Source: Acidovorax sp. GW101-3H11
GTDB taxonomy: Bacteria; Pseudomonadota; Gammaproteobacteria; Burkholderiales; Burkholderiaceae_C
Direction of reading: 5' to 3'
Assembly: GCF_001633105.1 (NCBI RefSeq)
Contig: NZ_LUKZ01000011.1
Location: forward strand, 3,777-64,876
Length of the DNA stretch: 61,100 nucleotides
The notes under the pieces are model-generated. The model saw only the letters and a program-made list of their open reading frames with translations. It did no database searches and had not been told where the DNA came from. Every line of letters begins with the position of its first letter. Within the stretch, counting starts at the first letter, position 1. Shown in pieces: positions 41,720 to 49,913 of this stretch. A program made the position numbers and the translations under genes.

Positions 41720-42976
41720 TCAGCGGCTGCTGACCAGCGGCCAGCGCCAAGCCATGGCCGCGTACACCACTGCGCCCACCCCCAGCGCCGCCGCCGCCAC
41801 GGCCAGCCCATACACAAACCCCTGGCCCTGCGTCGCCGCGTGGTGCAGCATCCAGGCCACCATGGGCGGGCCCACGATCTGGCCGATGCCATAGGCGGCG
41901 GTGAGCAGGCCCGGAAAGCTGTCGCCCGCTGCGGGCCACACCCGCCGCGCCTCTTGCAAGGCATAGAAGGTGATGGCGGTGAACGGCAGGCCCAGCAACA
42001 AGCTGCCCAGCGCAAAACCCAGCGGCCCCGGCCACACCAGGCTGAGCGCGATGGCCCCGGCCTGCACCCAGTAAGCCACCATCAGCAGCCAGCGCCGGTC
42101 CCACGCGGCCGGTGTGCGCGTGGACAGCAGCGCCCCCAGCGCCACGCCCGCGCCAAACAGCGGCCAGAACAGGTCGGGCCAGGGCGAGCCCGCAGGCAGC
42201 GCGGCACGCGCGATCACGGGCAGGAAGGTGGCCGTGACGATGTAGCCCAGCCCCGCCAGTCCATAAGCCAGTGTGAGCCCCGTGCGCGCCAGCGGCCCCT
42301 GACCCGGCAGGGCAAGGCCCGGTGTGTGCGCCGCCGCCGCCGGGGCAGGCAAGGCCAGGCCTTGCAGCACGGGCCAGATGGTGGCGCACAGGCCCACGCT
42401 CAGCACACCAAACACCGCCCACCCGGCGGCGGCGGGCCAGCCCAGGGCCACCATGGCACTGGCCGACAAGCCCGTGAGCACAATGCCCAACCCGGGCCCG
42501 CAAAAGATCAGCCCGCCCAGTGCGGCATGGCCCAGCGCCACCAGCCGCACCATGCACCACACCGAGACATTGAGGAACACCAGCGCACTGGCCACGCCCG
42601 CCGCAAAGCGCAGCGCGGGCCAGGCACCCGGCAACGGCAGTGCCATGCCCAGCGTGAGCAGCACCGTGGCCGCCAGCCCCCAGCGCGCCAGGCGCACCGC
42701 ATGCCACCGCTGCCGTGCACGCGGCGCCACCCAGGGCAGGGCCATGCAGGCCAGCGCGCCGATCAGGTAGCCCAGGTAGTTGGCCGTGGCCAGCCAGCTG
42801 CCGCCTGCGAGCGTCACCACACCGTCGTGCAGCATCATGGGCAACAGTGGCGTGAACGCGAACCGCCCGATGCCCATGGCCACGGCCAGCGCGGCCATGC
42901 CCGCCAGTGCCACGGCCAAGGGGCGCTGCGACAGGGGCAAAGCGGTGGGAGGTTCCAGGCGGTCGGGTTCGGGCAT
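41720..42976 (-). CDS. YbfB/YjiJ-family MFS transporter
   Basis: A 418-residue MFS protein with 12 helices. It has the YbfB/YjiJ opening (LAVAMGIGRFAFTPLLPMML) and WLATANYLGYLIGALAC. Transport substrate is not known for this family. It is divergent from a LysR-type regulator over a 54-bp AT-rich spacer, the standard arrangement in which the regulator controls the transporter. The longer open frame upstream runs across that spacer and is rejected. Confidence 0.9.
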   Translation of the reverse strand: MPEPDRLEPPTALPLSQRPLAVALAGMAALAVAMGIGRFAFTPLLPMMLHDGVVTLAGGSWLATANYLGYLIGALACMALPWVAPRARQRWHAVRLARWGLAATVLLTLGMALPLPGAWPALRFAAGVASALVFLNVSVWCMVRLVALGHAALGGLIFCGPGLGIVLTGLSASAMVALGWPAAAGWAVFGVLSVGLCATIWPVLQGLALPAPAAAAHTPGLALPGQGPLARTGLTLAYGLAGLGYIVTATFLPVIARAALPAGSPWPDLFWPLFGAGVALGALLSTRTPAAWDRRWLLMVAYWVQAGAIALSLVWPGPLGFALGSLLLGLPFTAITFYALQEARRVWPAAGDSFPGLLTAAYGIGQIVGPPMVAWMLHHAATQGQGFVYGLAVAAAALGVGAVVYAAMAWRWPLVSSR

Positions 42977-42988
42977 ATGATTCTTTTT

Positions 42989-43016
42989 TGAGATATATTT
43001 TCCATAAATCATCTCA
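42989..43016. promoter_or_regulatory. putative LysR operator between the MFS and LysR genes
   Basis: The whole 54-bp spacer (42977-43030) is AT-rich. TGAGAT (42989-42994) and ATCTCA (43011-43016) are inverse copies around ATATTTTCCATAAATC, so both promoters and a dyad site are packed into it. Confidence 0.5.
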
Positions 43017-43030
43017 CAAAGAGAATATCC

Positions 43031-43915
43031 ATGGACCTTGCCGCACTGGAGATTTTCCGCGCCGTGGCGCAGGAAGGCAGCGTGACCCGCGCCGCCGAGC
43101 GGCTGGGCCGCGTGCAGTCCAACGTGACCACGCGCGTGCAGCAGCTCGAAGAACAACTCGGCGCCACACTGTTCCTGCGCGAGGGCAAGCGCATGGTGCC
43201 CACGCCTGCCGGCGAATCGCTGCGCGGTTATGCCGACCGCCTGCTGGCGCTGGCCGAGGAGGCCCGCCAGTCGGTGCACCCCCACGAGCCCGGCGGCCGC
43301 CTGCGCCTGGGCGCCATGGAGAGCACGGCCGCCGCGCGCCTGCCCCAGCCGCTGGCGCAGCTGCACGCGCAGTGGCCAGGGCTGGTGCTGGAGCTGTCCA
43401 CCGCGCCCTCGCGCCAGCTGGTGGAGCAGGTGCTGGCCCACCAGATCGACTGTGCGCTGGTGGCCTGGCCGCCGCCGGGCATCGACGCCGACGCGCCCGT
43501 GGAACACACCGCCATGTTCACCGAACCCCTGCTGCTGGCCCTGCCCGCCGACCACCCGCCCGTGCACACGCCGCAGGATCTGCAACTGGACACCCTGGCC
43601 GCGTTCAGCAGCGGCTGCACCTACCGCCGCATGGGCGAGGCCTTCTTGCAGCAAAAGAACGGCAGCCCGCCGCGCGTGCTGGAGCTGGCCTCGTACCACG
43701 CCATCCTGGCCTGCGTGGCCGCCGGGCGCTGCGCGGGCGTGCTGCCGCAGGCCGTGATCGACCTGATGCGCGAGCCCCCGGCCCTGCGGTGGGTGCCGCT
43801 GGGCAGCTGCGACACGGTGCTGGTCACGCGGCGCAGCTACCAGTCGCCCGCGCTGCAGGCCCTGCGGGCAGCCCTGTTGGCCAGCGCGCCCCGCCCGGCC
43901 CCTTCCATCGCCTGA
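43031..43915 (+). CDS. LysR-family transcriptional regulator
   Basis: A 294-residue LTTR. The N-terminal winged HTH is clear (MDLAALEIFRAVAQEGSVTRAAERLGRVQSNVTTRVQQLEEQLGATLFLREGKRMVPTPAGE), followed by the effector-binding domain (about 90-290). The VQSNVT recognition helix resembles the YbhD/NhaR-like branch without being diagnostic. It probably controls the divergent MFS gene and perhaps the nitronate monooxygenase gene 22 nt downstream. Confidence 0.93.
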   Translation: MDLAALEIFRAVAQEGSVTRAAERLGRVQSNVTTRVQQLEEQLGATLFLREGKRMVPTPAGESLRGYADRLLALAEEARQSVHPHEPGGRLRLGAMESTAAARLPQPLAQLHAQWPGLVLELSTAPSRQLVEQVLAHQIDCALVAWPPPGIDADAPVEHTAMFTEPLLLALPADHPPVHTPQDLQLDTLAAFSSGCTYRRMGEAFLQQKNGSPPRVLELASYHAILACVAAGRCAGVLPQAVIDLMREPPALRWVPLGSCDTVLVTRRSYQSPALQALRAALLASAPRPAPSIA

Positions 43916-43937
43916 TCCACCTCACCAGGAGTTGCCC

Positions 43938-45035
43938 ATGCCTTCGTCCCCCTTCACCACCCGCCTGGGCCTTGCGCTGCCCATCGTCCAGGGCCCCATG
44001 ACGGGCTCCGACACACCCGCGCTCGCGGCCGCCGTGTCCCAGGCGGGTGGACTGGGCATGCTGGGCTGCGGCATGCGCTCGCCCGCCGCCATGGCCGAAG
44101 CCGCCGCCGAGGTGCGCCGCCGCACCGACCGGCCCTTTGGCATGAACCTGTTCGTGCAGGCCACGCCCACGCCCGACGAGGCCACGGTGCTGGCCGCGCT
44201 GCAGCGCCTGGCGCCGTTCTATGCCGAATTCGGCCTGGTGCCCGAGCGGCCCGCGCAGTGGTGCGAGGACTTCGGCGCGCAGTTCGACGCCCTGGTGGCC
44301 GCGCGCCCGGCCGTGGCCAGCTTCACCTTCGGCATCCTCTCGGCGGCGCAGGTGGCGCGGCTGCAGGCCGTGGGCAGCACCGTGATCGGCACCGCCACCA
44401 CCGTGGCCGAGGCCCGTGCCTGGGCCGCTGTGGGGGCGGATGCGGTCTGCGCCTCGGGCATGGAATCGGGCGGGCACCGGGGCACCTTCCTGTCGCCCGG
44501 CCACGAGGCGCCGCCCGTGGCCGGGCCGTCGGTGGACGACTTCGAGGCCAGCATGCTGGGCACGCTGACGCTGGTGCGCCAGTGTGCGGACGCGCTGCCG
44601 TCCACGCCCATCATCGCGGCAGGCGGCATCATGGACGGGCGCGCCATTGCGGGCGCGCTGGCCCTGGGCGCCCAGGCGGTGCAGATGGGCACGGCGTTCC
44701 TGACCTGCCCCGAGTCGGCCATCGGCCCCGCCTACCGCCAGGCGCTGACGCAGGCCGGGCCCACCGACACCCGCACCACGCGCATCTTTTCGGGCCGCCC
44801 GGCGCGGGGCATCGTCAACACCATGATGGATGCCCTGCGGGCCGACGAGCGCAGCGTGCCGCCCTACCCCGTGCAGAACGCGCTCACGGGCGCGCTGCGC
44901 CGCGTGGCGGCCCAGGCGGGCCGGGCCGACCATCTGTCGCTGTGGGCAGGCCAGGGCGTGGCCCAGGTGCGCCCCATGCCTGCGGCCGCGCTGGTGGCGG
45001 TGCTGGCGCAGGAGCTGCAGGCGGCCAGCGCCTGA
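43938..45035 (+). CDS. nitronate monooxygenase (2-nitropropane dioxygenase family)
   Basis: A 365-residue FMN-dependent enzyme that oxidises alkyl nitronates, for example propionate-3-nitronate. Family motifs are LPIVQGPMTG at the start, SQAGGLGMLGCG, CASGMESGGHRGTF (with the catalytic-type His), IAAGGIMDGRAIAGALALGAQAVQMGTAFL, and the FMN-phosphate region in the latter. AGGAG lies 7 nt before the ATG at 43938. It follows the LysR gene closely and may share its control. An AT-rich repeat starts three bases after the stop. Confidence 0.9.
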   Translation: MPSSPFTTRLGLALPIVQGPMTGSDTPALAAAVSQAGGLGMLGCGMRSPAAMAEAAAEVRRRTDRPFGMNLFVQATPTPDEATVLAALQRLAPFYAEFGLVPERPAQWCEDFGAQFDALVAARPAVASFTFGILSAAQVARLQAVGSTVIGTATTVAEARAWAAVGADAVCASGMESGGHRGTFLSPGHEAPPVAGPSVDDFEASMLGTLTLVRQCADALPSTPIIAAGGIMDGRAIAGALALGAQAVQMGTAFLTCPESAIGPAYRQALTQAGPTDTRTTRIFSGRPARGIVNTMMDALRADERSVPPYPVQNALTGALRRVAAQAGRADHLSLWAGQGVAQVRPMPAAALVAVLAQELQAASA

Positions 45036-45037
45036 GG

Positions 45038-45098
45038 TCTGCTATATGTTTGATAGCTGCTTGCGCTTATCCATCGCGCGCAAACGGCCATTTTGACC
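45038..45098 (+). repeat. AT-rich dispersed intergenic repeat (GCTAT...ATAGCT family), plus orientation
   Basis: CTGCTATATGTTTGATAGCT, GCTTGCGCTTATCCATCGCG, CGCAAACGGCCATTTTGACC. This is the clearest copy and the only one in plus orientation. It fills the spacer between two convergent genes. Confidence 0.65.
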
Positions 45099-45119
45099 AC
45101 AATTTTGGGCCCTGCCCTG

Positions 45120-46094
45120 TCAGTTTTTCCAGGGCAGCTCGCGCGCCGGGCCTTGGATGACCGGCGCCTGCGCATTCAGGGTTTCGCCCGCCAGTACGCG
45201 CTCATACATGCGCAGGTAGTTGCGCGCCATGCGCTCGGCGCCAAAGTGCTCCACCACATGCTGGTGGCAGGCGCGGGCATCAAAGCGGTTGTTACGCACC
45301 GCTTCGGCCAGCACGGCGGCTTCGGCCGACAGCACGCCGCAGTGCAGGGGCACCAGCTCGGGCAGCGCGCCGTAGGGCGTGGAAAACACCGGGCAGCCAA
45401 AGTACAGGCTCTCGATCACCGCCAGCCCAAAAGGCTCGTGCCACCGCACCGGAAAGATCAGCCCGCGCGAGGCGTTGAGCAGGCCCGTCTTCTGCGTGCC
45501 GCCCACCATGCCGTGGAAGTGGATCTTGCGCGACAGCGTCCAGCGGAAACCGCGCTTGAAGTTGATGCGGTCACCGCCCAGCACGTCCAGCTCCACGCCC
45601 GCGAGCTTGGCCACCTTGATGGCACCGCGCACGTTCTTCACGCCCCAGGCCGCCTTGCCCAGGAAGTGGTAGCGCGGGCGCGGCAGGCTGAAATCGACCG
45701 GGCCGTAGCCCGACCAGTCCAGCCCGTTGTAGACAAACTCGCTGGAGCCATACCGCGCCGCATGGTCGCGCGAGAGGAACACCGTGTTGCGCGGCAGCGG
45801 CTTGGGCTTGCGCGCGTTGCCATGTTCGGTCACCAGGTAGGGCTTGGCCAGCTCGGTGCGCGGGTTGAACTGGAAATGTGTGATGTCCACGTCGGCCGGA
45901 ATCTGGCCCTCCCAGGGCGCGTCGGGCCGGATCGGGAGCACCTGGCCAAAGTCGCAGGTCGAGCCCTCGGGCACCAGGTAGCTCACGCGGTGACCCTGCT
46001 GCACCAGGGTCTTGCCCAGGTCCCAGATCACGCGCTCGGTGCCCCCGTAGCCATAGACGGGGATGGGGGAGTTGTTGACCAGCAGGATGTGCAT
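45120..46094 (-). CDS. GT4-type glycosyltransferase
   Basis: A 324-residue GT-B fold enzyme. The N-terminal glycine-rich nucleotide-sugar loop is seen in MHILLVNNSPIPVYGYGGTERVIWDLGKTL, and the donor-site EX7E motif in RWHEPFGLAVIESLYFGCPVFSTPYGALPELV. Most likely adds a sugar to LPS core or a related glycan, since it lies 15 nt after an O-antigen ligase gene and in a run with a GT2 enzyme. Donor and acceptor cannot be read from sequence. Confidence 0.88.
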   Translation of the reverse strand: MHILLVNNSPIPVYGYGGTERVIWDLGKTLVQQGHRVSYLVPEGSTCDFGQVLPIRPDAPWEGQIPADVDITHFQFNPRTELAKPYLVTEHGNARKPKPLPRNTVFLSRDHAARYGSSEFVYNGLDWSGYGPVDFSLPRPRYHFLGKAAWGVKNVRGAIKVAKLAGVELDVLGGDRINFKRGFRWTLSRKIHFHGMVGGTQKTGLLNASRGLIFPVRWHEPFGLAVIESLYFGCPVFSTPYGALPELVPLHCGVLSAEAAVLAEAVRNNRFDARACHQHVVEHFGAERMARNYLRMYERVLAGETLNAQAPVIQGPARELPWKN

Positions 46095-46109
46095 CGGAAG
46101 TACCTGTCG

Positions 46110-47366
46110 TCAGAGGGGGCGAGGGCAACCCAGGCGCGCGCGGCGCTGGTGCAGCGCGGCCAGCACCAGCGGGCACATGAACAGGTAGAACATGTTGCCG
46201 CTGTTGTGGGCCAGAAACACCTGCGTGAGGCCAAAGCCGATGTACGACAGCGGCAGCAGCACGCCCACCAGGCACAGTGACAGCGATTCGCGGTCCATCT
46301 TGCCCTGGGCGTCGCGGATGCGCTGCGCCGTGGGCCAGAACATGGCCAGCGGTATGCCATAGAAGGCCAGCAGCAGCAGCACCCCGGGCAGGCCGCGCTT
46401 GGCAAACAGGTCCAGGATTTCGTTGTGTGCGTGGCCAAATTCGAGCACCACGGGGTGCGCTTGCCCGGCCGCCACGCGCCGGGCCTTCTCTTCGGCATAA
46501 CCCGCGCGGCCCCAGCCGGTGAGCGGGCGGTCCCAGCCCATCTGCCAGGCCAGGCCCCAGTGCGCCAGGCGCTGGCCCACCGAGCTGCGACCGTCGCCGT
46601 GCTGCTGGTAGGTCTGCACTTCCTGACGGGCTTCGTCCACCCGCAGCTCCACAGCCGGCACCTGCGACAGGGCCGCAGCCGCCACCACCAGCGCAGACAG
46701 GCCCCAGTACACGCGCCGCTGCCCGGTGGTGCGCACCAGCAGCCAGGCACACACCGGCAGCAACAGCACCAGCGCCAGCCAGCCGCCGCGCGACTGCGAC
46801 AGCACCGACCCCGCCACGCCCAGCGCCACGGCGCTGGCCAGCAGCAGCCGCTGCCACAGCACCCAGCGCCGCCACTGCGCCACCAGCAGCAGGCCGCTCA
46901 TCACGGCCAGCAGCATGCTCAGGTTGCCATACTGAATGGCGTTGGTGAAGCCATTGGCACGCGGCAGGCCCATGCCGTAGGTCTGGTAGAGCCCCACGAG
47001 CCCGCTGCCCACAGCCCCCACCGCAATGCCCATCCACAGCCACGAGGCGCGGGGCTGGAAGGTCATCAGGTAAAAGATGCAGGGCAGGGCCAGCAGGTAC
47101 TTGACCGGGCGGTCCATGCTGCCCCAGCCCCAGGCAGCGCCCACATCCAGCAGCCACAGCGCGGCCATGCAGGAAAACGCGGCCGTCAGCCACCAGGCGG
47201 CGCGTGGCGCGGGGCGGCGCCACCACACCGGGGCACTGGTCAGCGCGGCCAGCAGCAACAAGGCCGCGCCATAGGAGTACCCCGAGGGCACGCACAGCGC
47301 CAGCCCAGGAACCAAGAAGGCGCCGATGCTCGCGCTGCGCCTCCACCAGCGTTGTGCGGTCATCAA
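46110..47366 (-). CDS. O-antigen ligase family protein (WaaL/Wzy_C)
   Basis: A 418-residue polytopic membrane protein with 10-12 helices and a large periplasmic loop (about 215-300). The Wzy_C signature is in RPLTGWGRAGYAEEKAR and FGHAHNEILDLFAKRGLPGVLLLLAFYGIPLAMF, with the conserved His of the catalytic loop. Such enzymes join O-polysaccharide to lipid A-core, though polymerases look alike. The GT2 gene upstream overlaps it by 4 nt. Confidence 0.87.
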   Translation of the reverse strand: MMTAQRWWRRSASIGAFLVPGLALCVPSGYSYGAALLLLAALTSAPVWWRRPAPRAAWWLTAAFSCMAALWLLDVGAAWGWGSMDRPVKYLLALPCIFYLMTFQPRASWLWMGIAVGAVGSGLVGLYQTYGMGLPRANGFTNAIQYGNLSMLLAVMSGLLLVAQWRRWVLWQRLLLASAVALGVAGSVLSQSRGGWLALVLLLPVCAWLLVRTTGQRRVYWGLSALVVAAAALSQVPAVELRVDEARQEVQTYQQHGDGRSSVGQRLAHWGLAWQMGWDRPLTGWGRAGYAEEKARRVAAGQAHPVVLEFGHAHNEILDLFAKRGLPGVLLLLAFYGIPLAMFWPTAQRIRDAQGKMDRESLSLCLVGVLLPLSYIGFGLTQVFLAHNSGNMFYLFMCPLVLAALHQRRARLGCPRPL

Positions 47367-48181
47367 CGGATCACCTTGTCGGTCAGGCAGTCACGGTCAT
47401 AGTGCAGGGCGGCATAGCGAAAGAAGCCCTCCAGCGCCACAAACAGGCAGTACAGAAACCCCGCCCCGCCACACAAGAAACCCAGGCGGAACACATACAG
47501 GCGCAGGAACATGGAGAGCCCCGACGCCAGGCCGCGCAGCACGCCGCCGCGCTGGCCTTTTTCGGCGCGCTTGGCGGCGCCCAGCATCACGTACTGCGTG
47601 AGCTTTTCCAGGCTGCCCCGGACCGTGGTGCGCGAATAGTGCAGAAGGCGGGCTCGGATGAGCCGGCGCGGCACCGCCCCGCCGTCGGGCAGGGCATGCA
47701 GTTCGGCCTGCTCGTGCACCACCCCGGTGAACTCCTTGACCAGCGCGCGCACAAACAGGCGCTCGATCTGCGACTGCGAGCGGAAGTACTTCAGTTCGTG
47801 CCCGTAGGCCACCATGCGCCAGCGGATGCGCCACACGGCCTGCTCACCCGACCGCACGATGGCCTGCAGCTCTTGCGCAAACGCAGGCGTCATCACCTCG
47901 TCGGCGTCGAGAAAAAACACATAGTCGCCGCGCGAATGCGCGAGCAGCCGATTGCGCTGCACGGCAAAACCCTGCCAGTCGGGGTGGCTGTGGACTTCCG
48001 CGCCCAGGCCCTGGGCGATGGCCACGGTGTTGTCCGTGCTGCCGCTGTCCACCACCAGGAGCTGGTCGGCAAACGCGGCGCTTTTCAGGCAGGCCTCAAT
48101 GCGGTGCGCCTCGTTGTGGGTCAGCACCGCCACGGTCAACGTGGGCGGCGCCGATGCGCCGCCGGTTCCTACGGGCATCAA
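47363..48181 (-). CDS. GT2 glycosyltransferase, WaaE/KdtX-like
   Basis: A 272-residue GT-A fold enzyme. LTVAVLTHNEAHRIEACLKSAAFADQLLVVDSGSTDNT is the GT2 opening and FFLDADE holds the DXD-like metal site. The pattern matches the LPS-core glycosyltransferase group around WaaE (KdtX). A hydrophobic hairpin near the C-terminus (YVFRLGFLCGGAGFLYCLFVALEG) may tie it to the membrane. Two adjacent ATGs (48181, 48178) are possible starts. It is directly adjacent to the zinc-finger gene and overlaps the ligase gene. Confidence 0.9.
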   Translation of the reverse strand: MMPVGTGGASAPPTLTVAVLTHNEAHRIEACLKSAAFADQLLVVDSGSTDNTVAIAQGLGAEVHSHPDWQGFAVQRNRLLAHSRGDYVFFLDADEVMTPAFAQELQAIVRSGEQAVWRIRWRMVAYGHELKYFRSQSQIERLFVRALVKEFTGVVHEQAELHALPDGGAVPRRLIRARLLHYSRTTVRGSLEKLTQYVMLGAAKRAEKGQRGGVLRGLASGLSMFLRLYVFRLGFLCGGAGFLYCLFVALEGFFRYAALHYDRDCLTDKVIR

Positions 48182-48385
48182 TCAATGACCGTGGAAATGC
48201 TCGCCCGCCTTCAGGCGATAGACGGTTCCGCAATAAGGGCACTTGGCCTCGCCCGCGCGGGCCACGTCCAGATACACCTTGGGGTGGCTGTTCCACAGCT
48301 TCATGTCGGCCTTGGGGCTGGGGCAGAAAACACCGCCCTGAGCGTTCAGGTCTTTGGCCAGGAGTTCAACGGGAGCTTGCGACAT
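48182..48385 (-). CDS. zf-CHCC zinc-finger protein
   Basis: A 67-residue protein with the zf-CHCC pattern: FCPSP, then NSHPKVYLD and AKCPYCGTVY, giving C, H and CxxC ligands. The family is related to the NDUFS6-type zinc domain; its role in bacteria is unknown. It lies 5 nt after ilvE and ends one base before the GT2 gene, so the three are likely co-transcribed. This small gene is often found with ilvE in Burkholderiales. Confidence 0.9.
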   Translation of the reverse strand: MSQAPVELLAKDLNAQGGVFCPSPKADMKLWNSHPKVYLDVARAGEAKCPYCGTVYRLKAGEHFHGH

Positions 48386-48390
48386 GTTCT

Positions 48391-49329
48391 TCAGACCTTG
48401 GTGAGCCAGTGGGCGTAGTTGGAATTGCGGCCGTTCACGATGTCGAAGAAGGCGCTCTGGATTTTTTCGGTGATCGGGCCGCGCGAACCGCTGCCCAACT
48501 CGATGCGGTCGAGTTCGCGAATGGGCGTGACTTCAGCGGCCGTGCCGGTGAAGAAGGCCTCGTCGGCGATGTAGACCTCGTCGCGCGTGATGCGCTTTTG
48601 CACGATCTCCAGGCCCAGGTCCTTGGCGATGTGGAACACGGTGTTGCGGGTGATGCCGTTCAGGGCCCCGGCCGACAGGTCGGGCGTGTAGATCACGCCG
48701 TTCTTGATCACGAAGATGTTCTCGCCCGCGCCCTCGGACACGAAGCCGGAGCTGTCGAGCAGCAGGGCTTCGTCGTAGCCGTCGTCCAGCGCTTCCATGT
48801 TGGCCAGGATGGAGTTGGTGTAGTTGCTCACCGCCTTGGCCTGCGTCATCGTGATGTTGACGTGGTGGCGGGTGTAGCTGCTGGTCTTGACGCGGATGCC
48901 GCGCTTGAGACCCTCTTCGCCCAGGTAGGCACCCCAGGCCCAGGCAGCGACCATCAGGTGGATCTGGTTGCCCTTGGGCGAAACACCCAGCTTTTGCGAG
49001 CCGATCCAGGTCAATGGGCGCAGATAGCAGGATTCGAGCTTGTTTTCGCGCACCACGGCCTTCTGGGCCTCGTTCACTTCTTCCTTGGTGAACGGGATCT
49101 TCATGCGCAGGATCTTGGCGCTGTTGAACAGGCGGTCGGTGTGCTCTTCGAGGCGGAAAATGGCCGTGCCGTTGGCCGTGTTGTAGGCGCGCACGCCTTC
49201 GAAGGCGCCGCAGCCGTAGTGCAGGGTGTGGGTCAGCACATGGATCTTGGCGTCGCGCCAATCGACCATCTGGCCGTCCATCCAGATCTTGCCGTCACGG
49301 TCGGCCATCGAGGGAACTACGGGGCTCAT
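48391..49329 (-). CDS. ilvE: branched-chain amino-acid aminotransferase
   Basis: A 312-residue fold-type IV PLP aminotransferase for the last step of Val, Leu and Ile synthesis. Landmarks are GKIWMDGQMVDWRDAKIHVLTHTLHYGCGAFEGVRAYNT, the PLP lysine in TQAKAVSNYTNSILANMEA, LLLDSSGFVSEGAGENIFVIKNG and the phosphate-binding GITRNTVFHIAKDLG. Length is normal. It heads the run with the zinc-finger and LPS glycosyltransferase genes; the 115-bp upstream spacer holds no attenuator that I can see. Confidence 0.96.
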   Translation of the reverse strand: MSPVVPSMADRDGKIWMDGQMVDWRDAKIHVLTHTLHYGCGAFEGVRAYNTANGTAIFRLEEHTDRLFNSAKILRMKIPFTKEEVNEAQKAVVRENKLESCYLRPLTWIGSQKLGVSPKGNQIHLMVAAWAWGAYLGEEGLKRGIRVKTSSYTRHHVNITMTQAKAVSNYTNSILANMEALDDGYDEALLLDSSGFVSEGAGENIFVIKNGVIYTPDLSAGALNGITRNTVFHIAKDLGLEIVQKRITRDEVYIADEAFFTGTAAEVTPIRELDRIELGSGSRGPITEKIQSAFFDIVNGRNSNYAHWLTKV

Positions 49330-49444
49330 GGGAATCCTTTGGTTGCTGTGGGTCGCAAAACCGGGATTTTACGGGCCCCCAGCCCACCGGGAACCGCCGC
49401 CCGAGGGTGCAGTGCAGCAAACCCGCAGGTTCAGGGCCGGGATG

Positions 49445-49864
49445 TCATCCCGCCGGAGGCGGGGTGTCGGCATCCGCCTCGGGCCGCTCCAGCGTCCACG
49501 TCACCAGCTTGCCCTTGCGGAACTCGCAGGTCACGTGCGAGCGCGTGCCATCGGTCCAGCGGTAGATCTCCGGATCCGCGCCTTCGGCAGACCGCAGCTC
49601 GCCCAGCGCCTGCGTCATGGCCACCACGTGCATCAGGTTCACGCCCTCGGCCAGCCGTGCATTGAGCATCACGGCGCTGCCCACATAGCCAATCGGCCGC
49701 TTGGCGGCCTTCTTCATCACATTCACCAGCCGCGTGAAGTGCAGCAGGGCCCACATGACCAGCCCGCCCACCACCGCCGCCACACCGGCCCAGCCGTAGG
49801 CGGTAAAACCAAACCCGACCAGGGCCACCGCCCCCAGGGGCACCAGGATATTGCGCAGATTCAT
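49445..49864 (-). CDS. conserved small membrane protein of unknown function
   Basis: A 139-residue protein: two adjacent helices at the N-terminus (about 7-43, ILVPLGAVALVGFGFTAYGWAGVAAVVGGLVMWALLHF), then a soluble cytoplasmic part with PIGYVGSAVMLNARLAEGVNLMHVVAMTQALGEL and an acidic/proline tail. I recognise no functional family. The start MNLRNIL is chosen because sequence upstream overlaps radA's end and is tryptophan/arginine-rich. It lies 49 nt after the radA stop on the same strand. Confidence 0.75.
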   Translation of the reverse strand: MNLRNILVPLGAVALVGFGFTAYGWAGVAAVVGGLVMWALLHFTRLVNVMKKAAKRPIGYVGSAVMLNARLAEGVNLMHVVAMTQALGELRSAEGADPEIYRWTDGTRSHVTCEFRKGKLVTWTLERPEADADTPPPAG

Positions 49865-49913
49865 AGGCTGGGATTGTCTTACGGCCTCAACCGTGTGGGG
49901 CTGTGGGCATTGC